The notes under the pieces: model-generated
Databases searched by the model: none
What the model was told of the DNA's origin: nothing
What the model saw: only the letters and a program-made list of their open reading frames with translations
Position numbers and translations under genes: made by a program
Shown here: positions 27,101 through 40,103 of the stretch, piece by piece
How positions within the stretch are numbered: position 1 is the stretch's first letter
Layout: each line of letters begins with the position of its first letter
Assembly: GCF_021155765.1 (NCBI RefSeq)
Contig: NC_060115.1
Span: 6,862,493-6,926,492 of the forward strand
Source of the DNA: Diprion similis
Lineage: Eukaryota > Arthropoda > Insecta > Hymenoptera > Diprionidae
Reading direction: 5' to 3'
DNA: 64,000 nt

Positions 27101-28865
27101 GAAAAGTGCTGCAATTAATTTTGTAGGACACCATTCCGACGTAATTTTGCGAGAGAAATCGATTGAGCGTAGTCCCAATACGCTGCGAGCAACGGATCAA
27201 AAGTTACAGCCAAAAAACTGCAGATTTTCATCATCATTTCTCTGCTGTTGGTCCTACGCTTTTTTTAATGTGTTTTTTGAGTTCCTGGGGTTCCAATTAG
27301 CCTAGAAACGGTCATACAAATCAATCCGAAGATCAGAAATTTTCAGCTCCGAAAATCGCAAAAAAAGTAAGGCTAACCCCTTTGGATTTTTGACGAAAAT
27401 TTCGACGACTTTGAAAAGTGCTGCAATTAATTTTGTAGGACACTATTCCGACGTAATTTTGCGAGAGAAATCGATTGAGCGTAGTCCCAATACGCTGCGA
27501 GCAACGGATCAAAAGTGACAGCCAAAAAACTGCAGATTTTCATCGTCATTTCTCTGCTGTTAGTCCTACGCTTTTTTCAATGTGTTTTTTGAGTTCCTGG
27601 GGTTTCAATTAGCCTAGAAACGGTCATAGTAATCAATTCGGAGATCAGAAATTTTCAGCTCCAAAAATCGCAAAAAAAGTAAGGCTAACCCCTTTGGATT
27701 TTTGGCGAAAATTTCGACGACTTTGGAAAGTGCTGCAATTAATTTTGTAGGACACTATTCCGACGTAATTTTGCGAGAGAAATCGATTGAGCGTAGTCCT
27801 AATACGCTGCGAGCAACGGATCAAAAGTAACAGCCAAAAAACTGCAGATTTTCATCGTCATTTCTCTGCTGTCGGTCCCACGCTTTTTTTAATGTGTTTT
27901 TTGAGTTCCTGGGGTTTCAATCAGCCTAGAAACGGTCATACAAATCAATTCGAAGATCAGAAATTTTCAGCTCCAAAAATCGCAAAAAAAGTAAGGCTAA
28001 CCCCTTTGGATTTTTGGCGAAAATTTCGACGACTTTGAAAAATGCTGCAATTAATTTTGTAGGACACCATTCCGACGTAATTTTGCGAGAGAAATCGATT
28101 GAGCGTAGTCCCAATACGCTGCGAGCAACGGATCAAAAGTTACAGCCAAAAAACTGCAGATTTTCATCATCATTTCTCTGCTGTTGGTCCTACGCTTTTT
28201 TTAATGTGTTTTTTGAGTTCCTGGGGTTCCAATTAGCCTAGAAACGGTCATACAAATCAATCCGAAGATCAGAAATTTTCAGCTCCAAAAATCGCGAAAA
28301 AAGTAAGGCTAACCCCTTTGGATTTTTGGCGAAAATTTCGACGACTTTGAAAAGTGCTGCAATTAATTTTGTAGGACTCTATTCCGACGTAATTTTGCGA
28401 GAGAAATCGATTGAGCATAGTCCCAATACGCTGCGAGCAACGGATCAAAAGTTACAGCCAAAAAACTGCAGATTTTCATCGTCATTTCTCTGCTGTTGGT
28501 CCTACGCTTTTTTAAATGTGTTTTTTGAGTTCCTGGGGTTCCAATTAGCCTAGAAACGGTCATACAAATCAATTCGAAGATCAGAAATTTTCAGCTCCAA
28601 AAATCGCAAAAAAAGTAAGGCTAACCCCTTTGGATTTTTGACGAAAATTTCGACGACTTTGAAAAGTGCTGCAATCAATTTTGTAGGACACTATTCCGAC
28701 GTAATTTTGCGAGAGAAATCGATTAAACGTAGTCCCAATACGCTGCGAGCAACGGATCAAAAGTTACAGCCAAAAAACTGCAGATTTTCAGCGTCATTTC
28801 TCTGCTGTTGGTCCTACGCTTTTTTTAATGTGATTTTTGAGTTCCTGGGGTTCCAATTAACCTAG
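24185..28865 (+). repeat. Fifteen-unit higher-order repeat, copy 2 (4681 bp)
   Basis: This is the second copy of the block at 19504-24184, in direct tandem with it. The last unit differs: it carries CAGCGTCATT and GTGATTTTTGAG near 28790-28835 and the AACCTAGAAACGGTGATAC junction. The tandem duplication therefore ends or recombined about there. Confidence 0.88.
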
Positions 28866-29798
28866 AAACGGTGATACAAATCAATTCGAAGATCAGAAAT
28901 TTTCAGCTCCAAAAATCGCAAAAAAAAGTAAGGCTAACCCCTTTGGATTTTTGGCGAAAAATTCGACGACTTTGGAAAGTGCTGCAATTAATTTTGTAGG
29001 ACACTATTCCGACGTAATTTTGCGAGAGAAATCGATTGAGCGTAGTCCCAATACGCTGCGAGCAACGGATCAAAAGTTACAGCCAAAAAACTGCAGATTT
29101 TCATCGTCATTTCTCTGCTGTTGGTCCTACGCTTTTTTTAATGTGTTTTTTGAGTTCCTGGGGTTCCAATTAGCCTAGAAACGGTCATACAAATCAATTC
29201 GAAGATCAGAAATTTTCAGCTCCAAAAATCGCGAAAAAAGTAAGGCTAACCCCTTTGGATTTTTGGCGAAAATTTCGACGACTTTGAAAAGTGCTGCAAT
29301 TAATTTTGTAGGACACTATTCCGACGTAATTTTGCGAGAGAAATTGATTGAGCATAGTCCCAATACGCTGCGAGCAACGGATCAAAAGTTACAGCCAAAA
29401 AACTGCAGATTTTCATCGTCATTTCTCTGCTGTTGGTCCTACGCTTTTTTTAATGTGTTTTTTGAGTTCCTGGGGTTCCAATTAGCCTAGAAACGGTCTT
29501 ACAAATCAATCCGAAGATCAGAAATTTTCAGCTCCAAAAATCGCAAAAAAAGTAAGGCTAACCCCTTTGGATTTTTGACGAAAATTTCGACGACTTTGAA
29601 AAGTGCTGCAATTAATTTTGTAGGACACTATTCCGACGTAATTTTGCGAGAGAAATCGATTGAGCGTAGTCCCAATACGCTGCGAGCAACGGATCAAAAG
29701 TTACAGCCAAAAAACTGCAGATTTTCATCGTCATTTCTCTGCTGTTGGTCCTACGCTTTTTTTAATGTGTTTTTTGAGTTCCTGGGGTTCCAATTAGC

Positions 29799-32700
29799 CT
29801 AGAAACGGTCATACAAATCAATTCGAAGATCAGAAATTTTCAGCTCCAAAAATCGCGAAAAAAGTAAGGCTAACCCCTTTGGATTTTTGGCGAAAATTTC
29901 GACGACTTTGAAAAGTGCTGCAATTAATTTTGTAGGACACCATTCCGACGTAATTTTGCGAGAGAAATCGATTGAGCGTAATCCCAATACGCTGCGAGCA
30001 ACGGATCAAAAGTTACAGCCAAAAAACTGCAGATTTTCATCGTCATTTCTCTGCTGTTGGTCCCACGCTTTTTTTAATGTGTTTTTCGAGTTCCTGGGGT
30101 TTCAATCAGCCTAGAAACGGTCATACAAATCAATTCGAAGATCAGAAATTTTCAGCTCCAAAAATCGCAAAAAAAGTAAGGCTAACCCCTTTGGATTTTT
30201 GGCGAAAATTTCGACGACTTTGAAAAATGCTGCAATTAATTTTGTAGGACACCATTCCGACGTAATTTTGCGAGAGAAATCGATTGAGCGTAGTCCCAAT
30301 ACGCTGCGAGCAACGGATCAAAAGTTACAGCCAAAAAACTGCAGATTTTCATCATCATTTCTCTGCTGTTGGTCCTACGCTTTTTTTAATGTGTTTTTTG
30401 AGTTCCTGGGGTTCCAATTAGCCTAGAAACGGTCATACAAATCAATCCGAAGATCAGAAATTTTCAGCTCCAAAAATCGCAAAAAAAGTAAGGCTAACCC
30501 CTTTGGATTTTTGACGAAAATTTCGACGACTTTGAAAAGTGCTGCAATTAATTTTGTAGGACACTATTCCGACGTAATTTTGCGAGAGAAATCGATTGAG
30601 CGTAGTCCCAATACGCTGCGAGCAACGGATCAAAAGTTACAGCCAAAAAACTGCAGATTTTCATCGTCATTTCTCTGCTGTTGGTCCTACGCTTTTTTTT
30701 ATGTGTTTTTTGAGTTCCAGGGGTTCCAATTAGCCTAGAAACGTTCATACAAATCAATTCGAAGATCAGAAATTTTCAGCTCCAAAAATCGCGAAAAAAG
30801 TAAGGCTAACCCCTTTGGATTTTTGGCGAAAATTTCGACGACTTTGAAAAGTGCTGCAATTAATTTTGTAGGACACTATTCCGACGTAATTTTGCGAGAG
30901 AAATCGATTGAGCGTAGTCCCAATACGCTGCGAGCAACGGATCAAAAGTGACAGCCAAAAAACTGCAGATTTTCATCGTCATTTCTCTGCTGTTGGTCCT
31001 ACGCTTTTTTTAATGTGTTTTTTGAGTTCCTGGGGTTCCAATTAGCCTAGAAACGGTCATACGAATCAATTCGAAGATCAGAAATTTTCAGCTCCAAAAA
31101 TCGCAAAAAAAGTAAGGCTAACCCCTTTGGATTTTTGACGAAAAATTCGACGACTTTGGAAAGTGCTGCAATTAATTTTGTAGGACACTATTCCGACGTA
31201 GTTTTGCGAGAGAAATCGATTGAGCGTAGTCCCAATACGCTGCGAGCAACGGATCAAAAGTTACAGCCAAAAAACTGCAGATTTTCATCGTCATTTCTCT
31301 GCTGTTGGTCCTACGCTTTTTTTAATGTGTTTTTTGAGTTCCTGGGGTTCCAATTAGCCTAGAAACGGTCATACAAATCAATTCGAAGATCAGAAATTTT
31401 CAGCTCCAAAAATCGCAAAAAAAGTAAGGCTAACCCCTTTGGATTTTTGACGAAAATTTCGACGACTTTGAAAAGTGCTGCAATCAATTTTGTAGGACAC
31501 TATTCCGACGTAATTTTGCGAGAGAAATCGATTAAACGTAGTCCCAATACGCTGCGAGCAACGGATCAAAAGTTACAGCCAAAAAACTGCAGATTTTCAT
31601 CGTCATTTCTCTGCTGTTGGTCCTACGCTTTTTTTAATGTGTTTTTTGAGTTCCTGGGGTTCCAATTAACCTAGAAACGGTGATACAAATCAATTCGAAG
31701 ATCAGAAATTTTCAGCTCCAAAAATCGCAAAAAAAAGTAAGGCTAACCCCTTTGGATTTTTGGCGAAAAATTCGACGACTTTGGAAAGTGCTGCAATTAA
31801 TTTTGTAGGACACTATTCCGACGTAATTTTGCGAGAGAAATCGATTGAGCGTAGTCCCAATACGCTGCGAGCAACGGATCAAAAGTTACAGCCAAAAAAC
31901 TGCAGATTTTCATCGTCATTTCTCTGCTGTTGGTCCTACGCTTTTTTTAATGTGTTTTTTGAGTTCCTGGGGTTCCAATTAGCCTAGAAACGGTCATACA
32001 AATCAATTCGAAGATCAGAAATTTTCAGCTCCAAAAATCGCGAAAAAAGTAAGGCTAACCCCTTTGGATTTTTGGCGAAAATTTCGACGACTTTGAAAAG
32101 TGCTGCAATTAATTTTGTAGGACACCATTCCGACGTAATTTTGCGAGAGAAATCGATTGAGCGTAGTCCCAATACGCTGCGAGCAACGGATCAAAAGTTA
32201 CAGCCAAAAAACTGCAGATTTTCATCGTCATTTCTCTGCTGTTGGTCCCACGCTTTTTTTAATGTGTTTTTCGAGTTCCTGGGGTTTCAATCAGCCTAGA
32301 AACGGTCATACAAATCAATTCGAAGATCAGAAATTTTCAGCTCCAAAAATCGCAAAAAAAGTAAGGCTAACCCCTTTGGATTTTTGGCGAAAATTTCGAC
32401 GACTTTGAAAAATGCTGCAATTAATTTTGTAGGACACCATTCCGACGTAATTTTGCGAGAGAAATCGATTGAGCGTAGTCCCAATACGCTGCGAGCAACG
32501 GATCAAAAGTTACAGCCAAAAAACTGCAGATTTTCATCATCATTTCTCTGCTGTTGGTCCTACGCTTTTTTTAATGTGTTTTTTGAGTTCCTGGGGTTCC
32601 AATTAGCCTAGAAACGGTCATACAAATCAATCCGAAGATCAGAAATTTTCAGCTCCAAAAATCGCAAAAAAAGTAAGGCTAACCCCTTTGGATTTTTGAC

Positions 32701-35700
32701 GAAAATTTCGACGACTTTGAAAAGTGCTGCAATTAATTTTGTAGGACACTATTCCGACGTAATTTTGCGAGAGAAATCGATTGAGCGTAGTCCCAATACG
32801 CTGCGAGCAACGGATCAAAAGTTACAGCCAAAAAACTGCAGATTTTCATCGTCATTTCTCTGCTGTTGGTCCTACGCTTTTTTTTATGTGTTTTTTGAGT
32901 TCCAGGGGTTCCAATTAGCCTAGAAACGTTCATACAAATCAATTCGAAGATCAGAAATTTTCAGCTCCAAAAATCGCGAAAAAAGTAAGGCTAACCCCTT
33001 TGGATTTTTGGCGAAAATTTCGACGACTTTGAAAAGTGCTGCAATTAATTTTGTAGGACACTATTCCGACGTAATTTTGCGAGAGAAATCGATTGAGCGT
33101 AGTCCCAATACGCTGCGAGCAACGGATCAAAAGTTACAGCCAAAAAACTGCAGATTTTCATCGTCATTTCTCTGCTGTTGGTCCTACGCTTTTTTTAATG
33201 TGTTTTTTGAGTTCCTGGGGTTCCAATTAACCTAGAAACGGTGATACAAATCAATTCGAAGATCAGAAATTTTCAGCTCCAAAAATCGCAAAAAAAAGTA
33301 AGGCTAACCCCTTTGGATTTTTGGCGAAAAATTCGACGACTTTGGAAAGTGCTGCAATTAATTTTGTAGGACACTATTCCGACGTAATTTTGCGAGAGAA
33401 ATCGATTGAGCGTAGTCCCAATACGCTGCGAGCAACGGATCAAAAGTTACAGCCAAAAAACTGCAGATTTTCATCGTCATTTCTCTGCTGTTGGTCCTAC
33501 GCTTTTTTTAATGTGTTTTTTGAGTTCCTGGGGTTCCAATTAGCCTAGAAACGGTCATACAAATCAATTCGAAGATCAGAAATTTTCAGCTCCAAAAATC
33601 GCGAAAAAAGTAAGGCTAACCCCTTTGGATTTTTGGCGAAAATTTCGACGACTTTGAAAAGTGCTGCAATTAATTTTGTAGGACACTATTCCGACGTAAT
33701 TTTGCGAGAGAAATTGATTGAGCATAGTCCCAATACGCTGCGAGCAACGGATCAAAAGTTACAGCCAAAAAACTGCAGATTTTCATCGTCATTTCTCTGC
33801 TGTTGGTCCTACGCTTTTTTTAATGTGTTTTTTGAGTTCCTGGGGTTCCAATTAGCCTAGAAACGGTCTTACAAATCAATCCGAAGATCAGAAATTTTCA
33901 GCTCCAAAAATCGCAAAAAAAGTAAGGCTAACCCCTTTGGATTTTTGACGAAAATTTCGACGACTTTGAAAAGTGCTGCAATTAATTTTGTAGGACACTA
34001 TTCCGACGTAATTTTGCGAGAGAAATCGATTGAGCGTAGTCCCAATACGCTGCGAGCAACGGATCAAAAGTTACAGCCAAAAAACTGCAGATTTTCATCG
34101 TCATTTCTCTGCTGTTGGTCCTACGCTTTTTTTAATGTGTTTTTTGAGTTCCTGGGGTTCCAATTAGCCTAGAAACGGTCATACAAATCAATTCGAAGAT
34201 CAGAAATTTTCAGCTCCAAAAATCGCGAAAAAAGTAAGGCTAACCCCTTTGGATTTTTGGCGAAAATTTCGACGACTTTGAAAAGTGCTGCAATTAATTT
34301 TGTAGGACACCATTCCGACGTAATTTTGCGAGAGAAATCGATTGAGCGTAGTCCCAATACGCTGCGAGCAACGGATCAAAAGTTACAGCCAAAAAACTGC
34401 AGATTTTCATCGTCATTTCTCTGCTGTTGGTCCCACGCTTTTTTTAATGTGTTTTTTGAGTTCCTGGGGTTTCAATCAGCCTAGAAACGGTCATACAAAT
34501 CAATTCGAAGATCAGAAATTTTCAGCTCCAAAAATCGCAAAAAAAGTAAGGCTAACCCCTTTGGATTTTTGGCGAAAATTTCGACGACTTTGAAAAATGC
34601 TGCAATTAATTTTGTAGGACACCATTCCGACGTAATTTTGCGAGAGAAATCGATTGAGCGTAGTCCCAATACGCTGCGAGCAACGGATCAAAAGTTACAG
34701 CCAAAAAACTGCAGATTTTCATCATCATTTCTCTGCTGTTGGTCCTACGCTTTTTTTAATGTGTTTTTTGAGTTCCTGGGGTTCCAATTAGCCTAGAAAC
34801 GGTCATACAAATCAATCCGAAGATCAGAAATTTTCAGCTCCAAAAATCGCGAAAAAAGTAAGGCTAACCCCTTTGGATTTTTGGCGAAAATTTCGACGAC
34901 TTTGAAAAGTGCTGCAATTAATTTTGTAGGACACTATTCCGACGTAATTTTGCGAGAGAAATCGATTGAGCATAGTCCCAATACGCTGCGAGCAACGGAT
35001 CAAAAGTTACAGCCAAAAAACTGCAGATTTTCATCGTCATTTCTCTGCTGTTGGTCCTACGCTTTTTTTAATGTGTTTTTTGAGTTCCTGGGGTTCCAAT
35101 TAGCCTAGAAACGGTCATACAAATCAATTCGAAGATCAGAAATTTTCAGCTCCAAAAATCGCAAAAAAAGTAAGGCTAACCCCTTTGGATTTTTGACGAA
35201 AATTTCGACGACTTTGAAAAGTGCTGCAATCAATTTTGTAGGACACTATTCCGACGTAATTTTGCGAGAGAAATCGATTAAACGTAGTCCCAATACGCTG
35301 CGAGCAACGGATCAAAAGTTACAGCCAAAAAACTGCAGATTTTCATCGTCATTTCTCTGCTGTTGGTCCTACGCTTTTTTTAATGTGTTTTTTGAGTTCC
35401 TGGGGTTCCAATTGACCTAGAAACGGTGATACAAATCAATTCGAAGATCAGAAATTTTCAGCTCCAAAAATCGCAAAAAAAAGTAAGGCTAACCCCTTTG
35501 GATTTTTGGCGAAAAATTCGACGACTTTGGAAAGTGCTGCAATTAATTTTGTAGGACACTATTCCGACGTAATTTTGCGAGAGAAATCGATTGAGCGTAG
35601 TCCCAATACGCTGCGAGCAACGGATCAAAAGTTACAGCCAAAAAACTGCAGATTTTCATCGTCATTTCTCTGCTGTTGGTCCTACGCTTTTTTTAATGTG

Positions 35701-36353
35701 TTTTTTGAGTTCCTGGGGTTCCAATTAGCCTAGAAACGGTCATACAAATCAATTCGAAGATCAGAAATTTTCAGCTCCAAAAATCGCGAAAAAAGTAAGG
35801 CTAACCCCTTTGGATTTTTGGCGAAAATTTCGACGACTTTGAAAAGTGCTGCAATTAATTTTGTAGGACACTATTCCGACGTAATTTTGCGAGAGAAATT
35901 GATTGAGCATAGTCCCAATACGCTGCGAGCAACGGATCAAAAGTTACAGCCAAAAAACTGCAGATTTTCATCGTCATTTCTCTGCTGTTGGTCCTACGCT
36001 TTTTTTAATGTGTTTTTTGAGTTCCTGGGGTTCCAATTAGCCTAGAAACGGTCTTACAAATCAATCCGAAGATCAGAAATTTTCAGCTCCTAAAATCGCA
36101 AAAAAAGTAAGGCTAACCCCTTTGGATTTTTGACGAAAATTTCGACGACTTTGAAAAGTGCTGCAATTAATTTTGTAGGACACCATTCCGACGTAATTTT
36201 GCGAGAGAAATCGATTGAGCGTAGTCCCAATACGCTGCGAGCAACGGAATAAAAGTTACAGCCAAAAAACTGCAGATTTTCATCGTCATTTCTCTGCTGT
36301 TGGTCCTACGCTTTTTTTAATGTGTTTTTTGAGTTCCTGGGGTTCCAATTAGC
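29799..36353 (+). repeat. Seven-unit higher-order repeat (2185 bp), about three copies
   Basis: Sets of unit variants recur at 29799, 31984, 34169 and 36354, and at 30199, 32384, 34569 and 36754, always 2185 bp apart (seven units plus one base). The unit with TTCCAGGGG and a T8 run is at about 30700 and 32885, is replaced in the third copy, and reappears near 37255. The copies are therefore mosaics. Confidence 0.85.
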
Positions 36354-39300
36354 CTAGAAACGGTCATACAAATCAATTCGAAGATCAGAAATTTTCAGCT
36401 CCAAAAATCGCGAAAAAAGTAAGGCTAACCCCTTTGGATTTTTGGCGAAAATTTCGACGACTTTGAAAAGTGCTGCAATTAATTTTGTAGGACACCATTC
36501 CGACGTAATTTTGCGAGAGAAATCGATTGAGCGTAGTCCCAATACGCTGCGAGCAACGGATCAAAAGTTACAGCCAAAAAACTGCAGATTTTCATCGTCA
36601 TTTCTCTGCTGTTGGTCCCACGCTTTTTTTAATGTGTTTTTTGAGTTCCTGGGGTTTCAATCAGCCTAGAAACGGTCATACAAATCAATTCGAAGATCAG
36701 AAATTTTCAGCTCCAAATATCGCAAAAAAAGTAAGGCTAACCCCTTTGGATTTTTGGCGAAAATTTCGACGACTTTGAAAAATGCTGCAATTAATTTTGT
36801 AGGACACCATTCCGACGTAATTTTGCGAGAGAAATCGATTGAGCGTAGTCCCAATACGCTGCGAGCAACGGATCAAAAGTTACAGCCAAAAAACTGCAGA
36901 TTTTCATCATCATTTCTCTGCTGTTGGTCCTACGCTTTTTTTAATGTGTTTTTTGAGTTCCTGGGGTTCCAATTAGCCTAGAAACGGTCATACAAATCAA
37001 TCCGAAGATCAGAAATTTTCAGCTCCAAAAATCGCAAAAAAAGTAAGGCTAACCCCTTTGGATTTTTGACGAAAATTTCGACGACTTTGAAAAGTGCTGC
37101 AATTAATTTTGTAGGACACTATTCCGACGTAATTTTGCGAGAGAAATCGATTGAGCGTAGTCCCAATACGCTGCGAGCAACGGATCAAAAGTTACAGCCA
37201 AAAAACTGCAGATTTTCATCGTCATTTCTCTGCTGTTGGTCCTACGCTTTTTTTTATGTGTTTTTTGAGTTCCAGGGGTTCCAATTAGCCTAGAAACGTT
37301 CATACAAATCATTTCGAAGATCAGAAATTATCAGCTCCAAAAATCGCGAAAAAAGTAAGGCTAACCCCTTTGGATTTTTGGCGAAAATTTCGACGACTTT
37401 GAAAAGTGCTGCAATTAATTTTGTAGGACACTATTCCGACGTAATTTTGCGAGAGAAATCGATTGAGCGTAGTCCCAATACGCTGCGAGCAACGGATCAA
37501 AAGTGACAGCCAAAAAACTGCAGATTTTCATCGTCATTTCTCTGCTGTTGGTCCTACGCTTTTTTTAATGTGTTTTTTGAGTTCCTGGGGTTCCAATTAG
37601 CCTAGAAACGGTCATACAAATCAATTCGAAGATCAGAAATTTTCAGCTCCAAAAATCGCAAAAAAAGTAAGGCTAACCCCTTTGGATTTTTGACGAAAAT
37701 TTCGACGACTTTGAAAAGTGCTGCAATTAATTTTGTAGGACACTATTCCGACGTAATTTTGCGAGAGAAATCGATTGAGCGTAGTCCCAATACGCTGCGA
37801 GCAACGGATCAAAAGTTACAGCCGAAAAACTGCAGATTTTCATCGTCATTTCTCTGCTGTTGGTCCTACGCTTTTTTTAATGTGTTTTTTGAGTTCCTGG
37901 GGTTTCAATTAGCCTAGAAACGGTCATAGTAATCAATCCGGAGATCAGAAATTTTCAGCTCCAAAAATCGCAAAAAAAAGTAAGGCTAACCCCTTTGGAT
38001 TTTTGGCGAAAATTTCGACGACTTTGAAAAGTGCTGCAATTAATTTTAAAGGACACTATTCCGACGTAATTTTGCGAGAGAAATCGATTGAGCGTAGTCC
38101 CAATACGCTGCGAGCAACGGATCAAAAGTGACAGCCAAAAAACTGCAGATTTTCATCGTCATTTCTCTGCTGTTAGTCCTACGCTTTTTTTAATGTGTTT
38201 TTTGAGTTCCTGGGGTTTCAATTAGCCTAGAAACGGTCAAAGTAATCAATTCGGAGATCAGAAATTTTCAGCTCCAAAAATCGCAAAAAAAGTAAGGCTA
38301 ACCCCTTTGGATTTTTGGCGAAAAATTCGACGACTTTGGAAAGTGCTGCAATTAATTTTGTAGGACACTATTCCGACGTAATTTTGCGAGAGAAATCGAT
38401 TGAGCGTAGTCCCAATACGCTGCGAGCAACGGATCAAAAGTTACAGCCGAAAAACTGCAGATTTTCATCGTCATTTCTCTGCTGTTGGTCCTACGCTTTT
38501 TTTAATGTGTTTTTTGAGTTCCTGGGGTTCCAATTAGCCTAGAAACGGTCATACAAATCAATTCGAAGATCAGAAATTTTCAGCTCCAAAAATCGCGAAA
38601 AAAGTAAGGCTAACCCCTTTGGATTTTTGGCGGAAATTTCGACGACTTTGAAAAGTGCTGCAATTAATTTTGTAGGACACTATTCCGACGTAATTTTGCG
38701 AGAGAAATCGATTGAGCGTAGTCCTAATACGCTGCGAGCAACGGATCAAAAGTGACAGCCAAAAAACTGCAGATTTTCATCGTCATTTCTCTGCTGTTGG
38801 TCCTACGCTTTTTTTAATGTGTTTTTTGAGTTCCTGGGGTTCCAATTAGCCTAGAAACGGTCATACAAATCAATTCGAAGATCAGAAATTTTCAGCTCCA
38901 AAAATCGCAAAAAAAGTAAGGCTAACCCCATTGGATTTTTGGCGAAAATTTCGACGACTTTGAAAAGTGCTGCAATTATTTTGTAGGACACCATTCCGAC
39001 GTAATTTTGCGAGAGAAATCGATTGAGCGTAGTCCCAATACGCTGCGAGCAACGGATCAAAAGTTACAGCCAAAAAACTGCAGATTTTCATCGTCATTTC
39101 TCTGCTGTTGGTCCTACGCTTTTTTTAATGTGTTTTTTGAGTTCCTGGGGTTCCAATTAACCCAGAAACGGTGATACAAATCAATTCGAAGATCAGAAAT
39201 TTTCAGCTCCAAAAATCGCAAAAAAAAGTAAGGCTAACCCCTTTGGATTTTTGGCGAAAATTTCGACGACTTTGAAAAGTGCTGCAATTAATTTTAGAGG

Positions 39301-40103
39301 ACACTATTCCGACGTAATTTTGCGAGAGAAATCGATTGAGCGTAGTCCCAATACGCTGCGAGCAACGGATCAAAAGTGACAGCCAAAAAACTGCAGATTT
39401 TCATCGTCATTTCTCTGCTGTTGGTCCTACGCTTTTTTTAATGTGCTTTTTGAGTTCCTGGGGTTTCAATTAGCCTAGAAACGGTCATAGTAATCAATTC
39501 GGAGATCAGAAATTTTCAGCTCCAAAAATCGCAAAAAAAGTAAGGCTAACCCCTTTGGATTTTTGGCGAAAATTTCGACGACTTTGGAAAGTGCTGCAAT
39601 TAATTTTGTAGGACACTATTCCGACGTAATTTTGCGAGAGAAATCGATTGAGCGTAGTCCTAATACGCTGCGAGCAACGGATCAAAAGTTACAGCCAAAA
39701 AACTGCAGATTTTCATCGTCATTTCTCTGCTGTTGGTCCCACGCTTTTTTTAATGTGTTTTTTGAGTTCCTGGGGTTTCAATCAGCCTAGAAACGGTCAT
39801 ACAAATCAATTCGAAGATCAGAAATTTTCAGCTCCAAAAATCGCAAAAAAAGTAAGGCTAACCCCTTTGGATTTTTGGCGAAAATTTCGACGACTTTGAA
39901 AAGTGCTGCAATTAATTTTGTAGGACACCATTCCGACGTAATTTTGCGAGAGAAATCGATTGAGCGTAGTCCCAATACGCTGCGAGCAACGGATCAAAAG
40001 TTACAGCCAAAAAACTGCAGATTTTCATCATCATTTCTCTGCTGTTGGTCCTACGCTTTTTTTAATGTGTTTTTTGAGTTCCTGGGGTTCCAATTAGCCT
40101 AGA
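35735..40103 (+). repeat. Fourteen-unit higher-order repeat, copy 1 (4369 bp)
   Basis: This matches 40104-44472 unit for unit. Shared private variants include GGAATAAAAG near 36246/40615, CCAAATATCGC near 36713/41082, ATCATTTCGAAG near 37308/41677, GAAATTATCAG near 37325/41694 and AACCCCATTGG near 38925/43294. It overlaps the right end of the seven-unit zone, so the 4369-bp block was built partly from a seven-unit ancestor. Confidence 0.88.
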
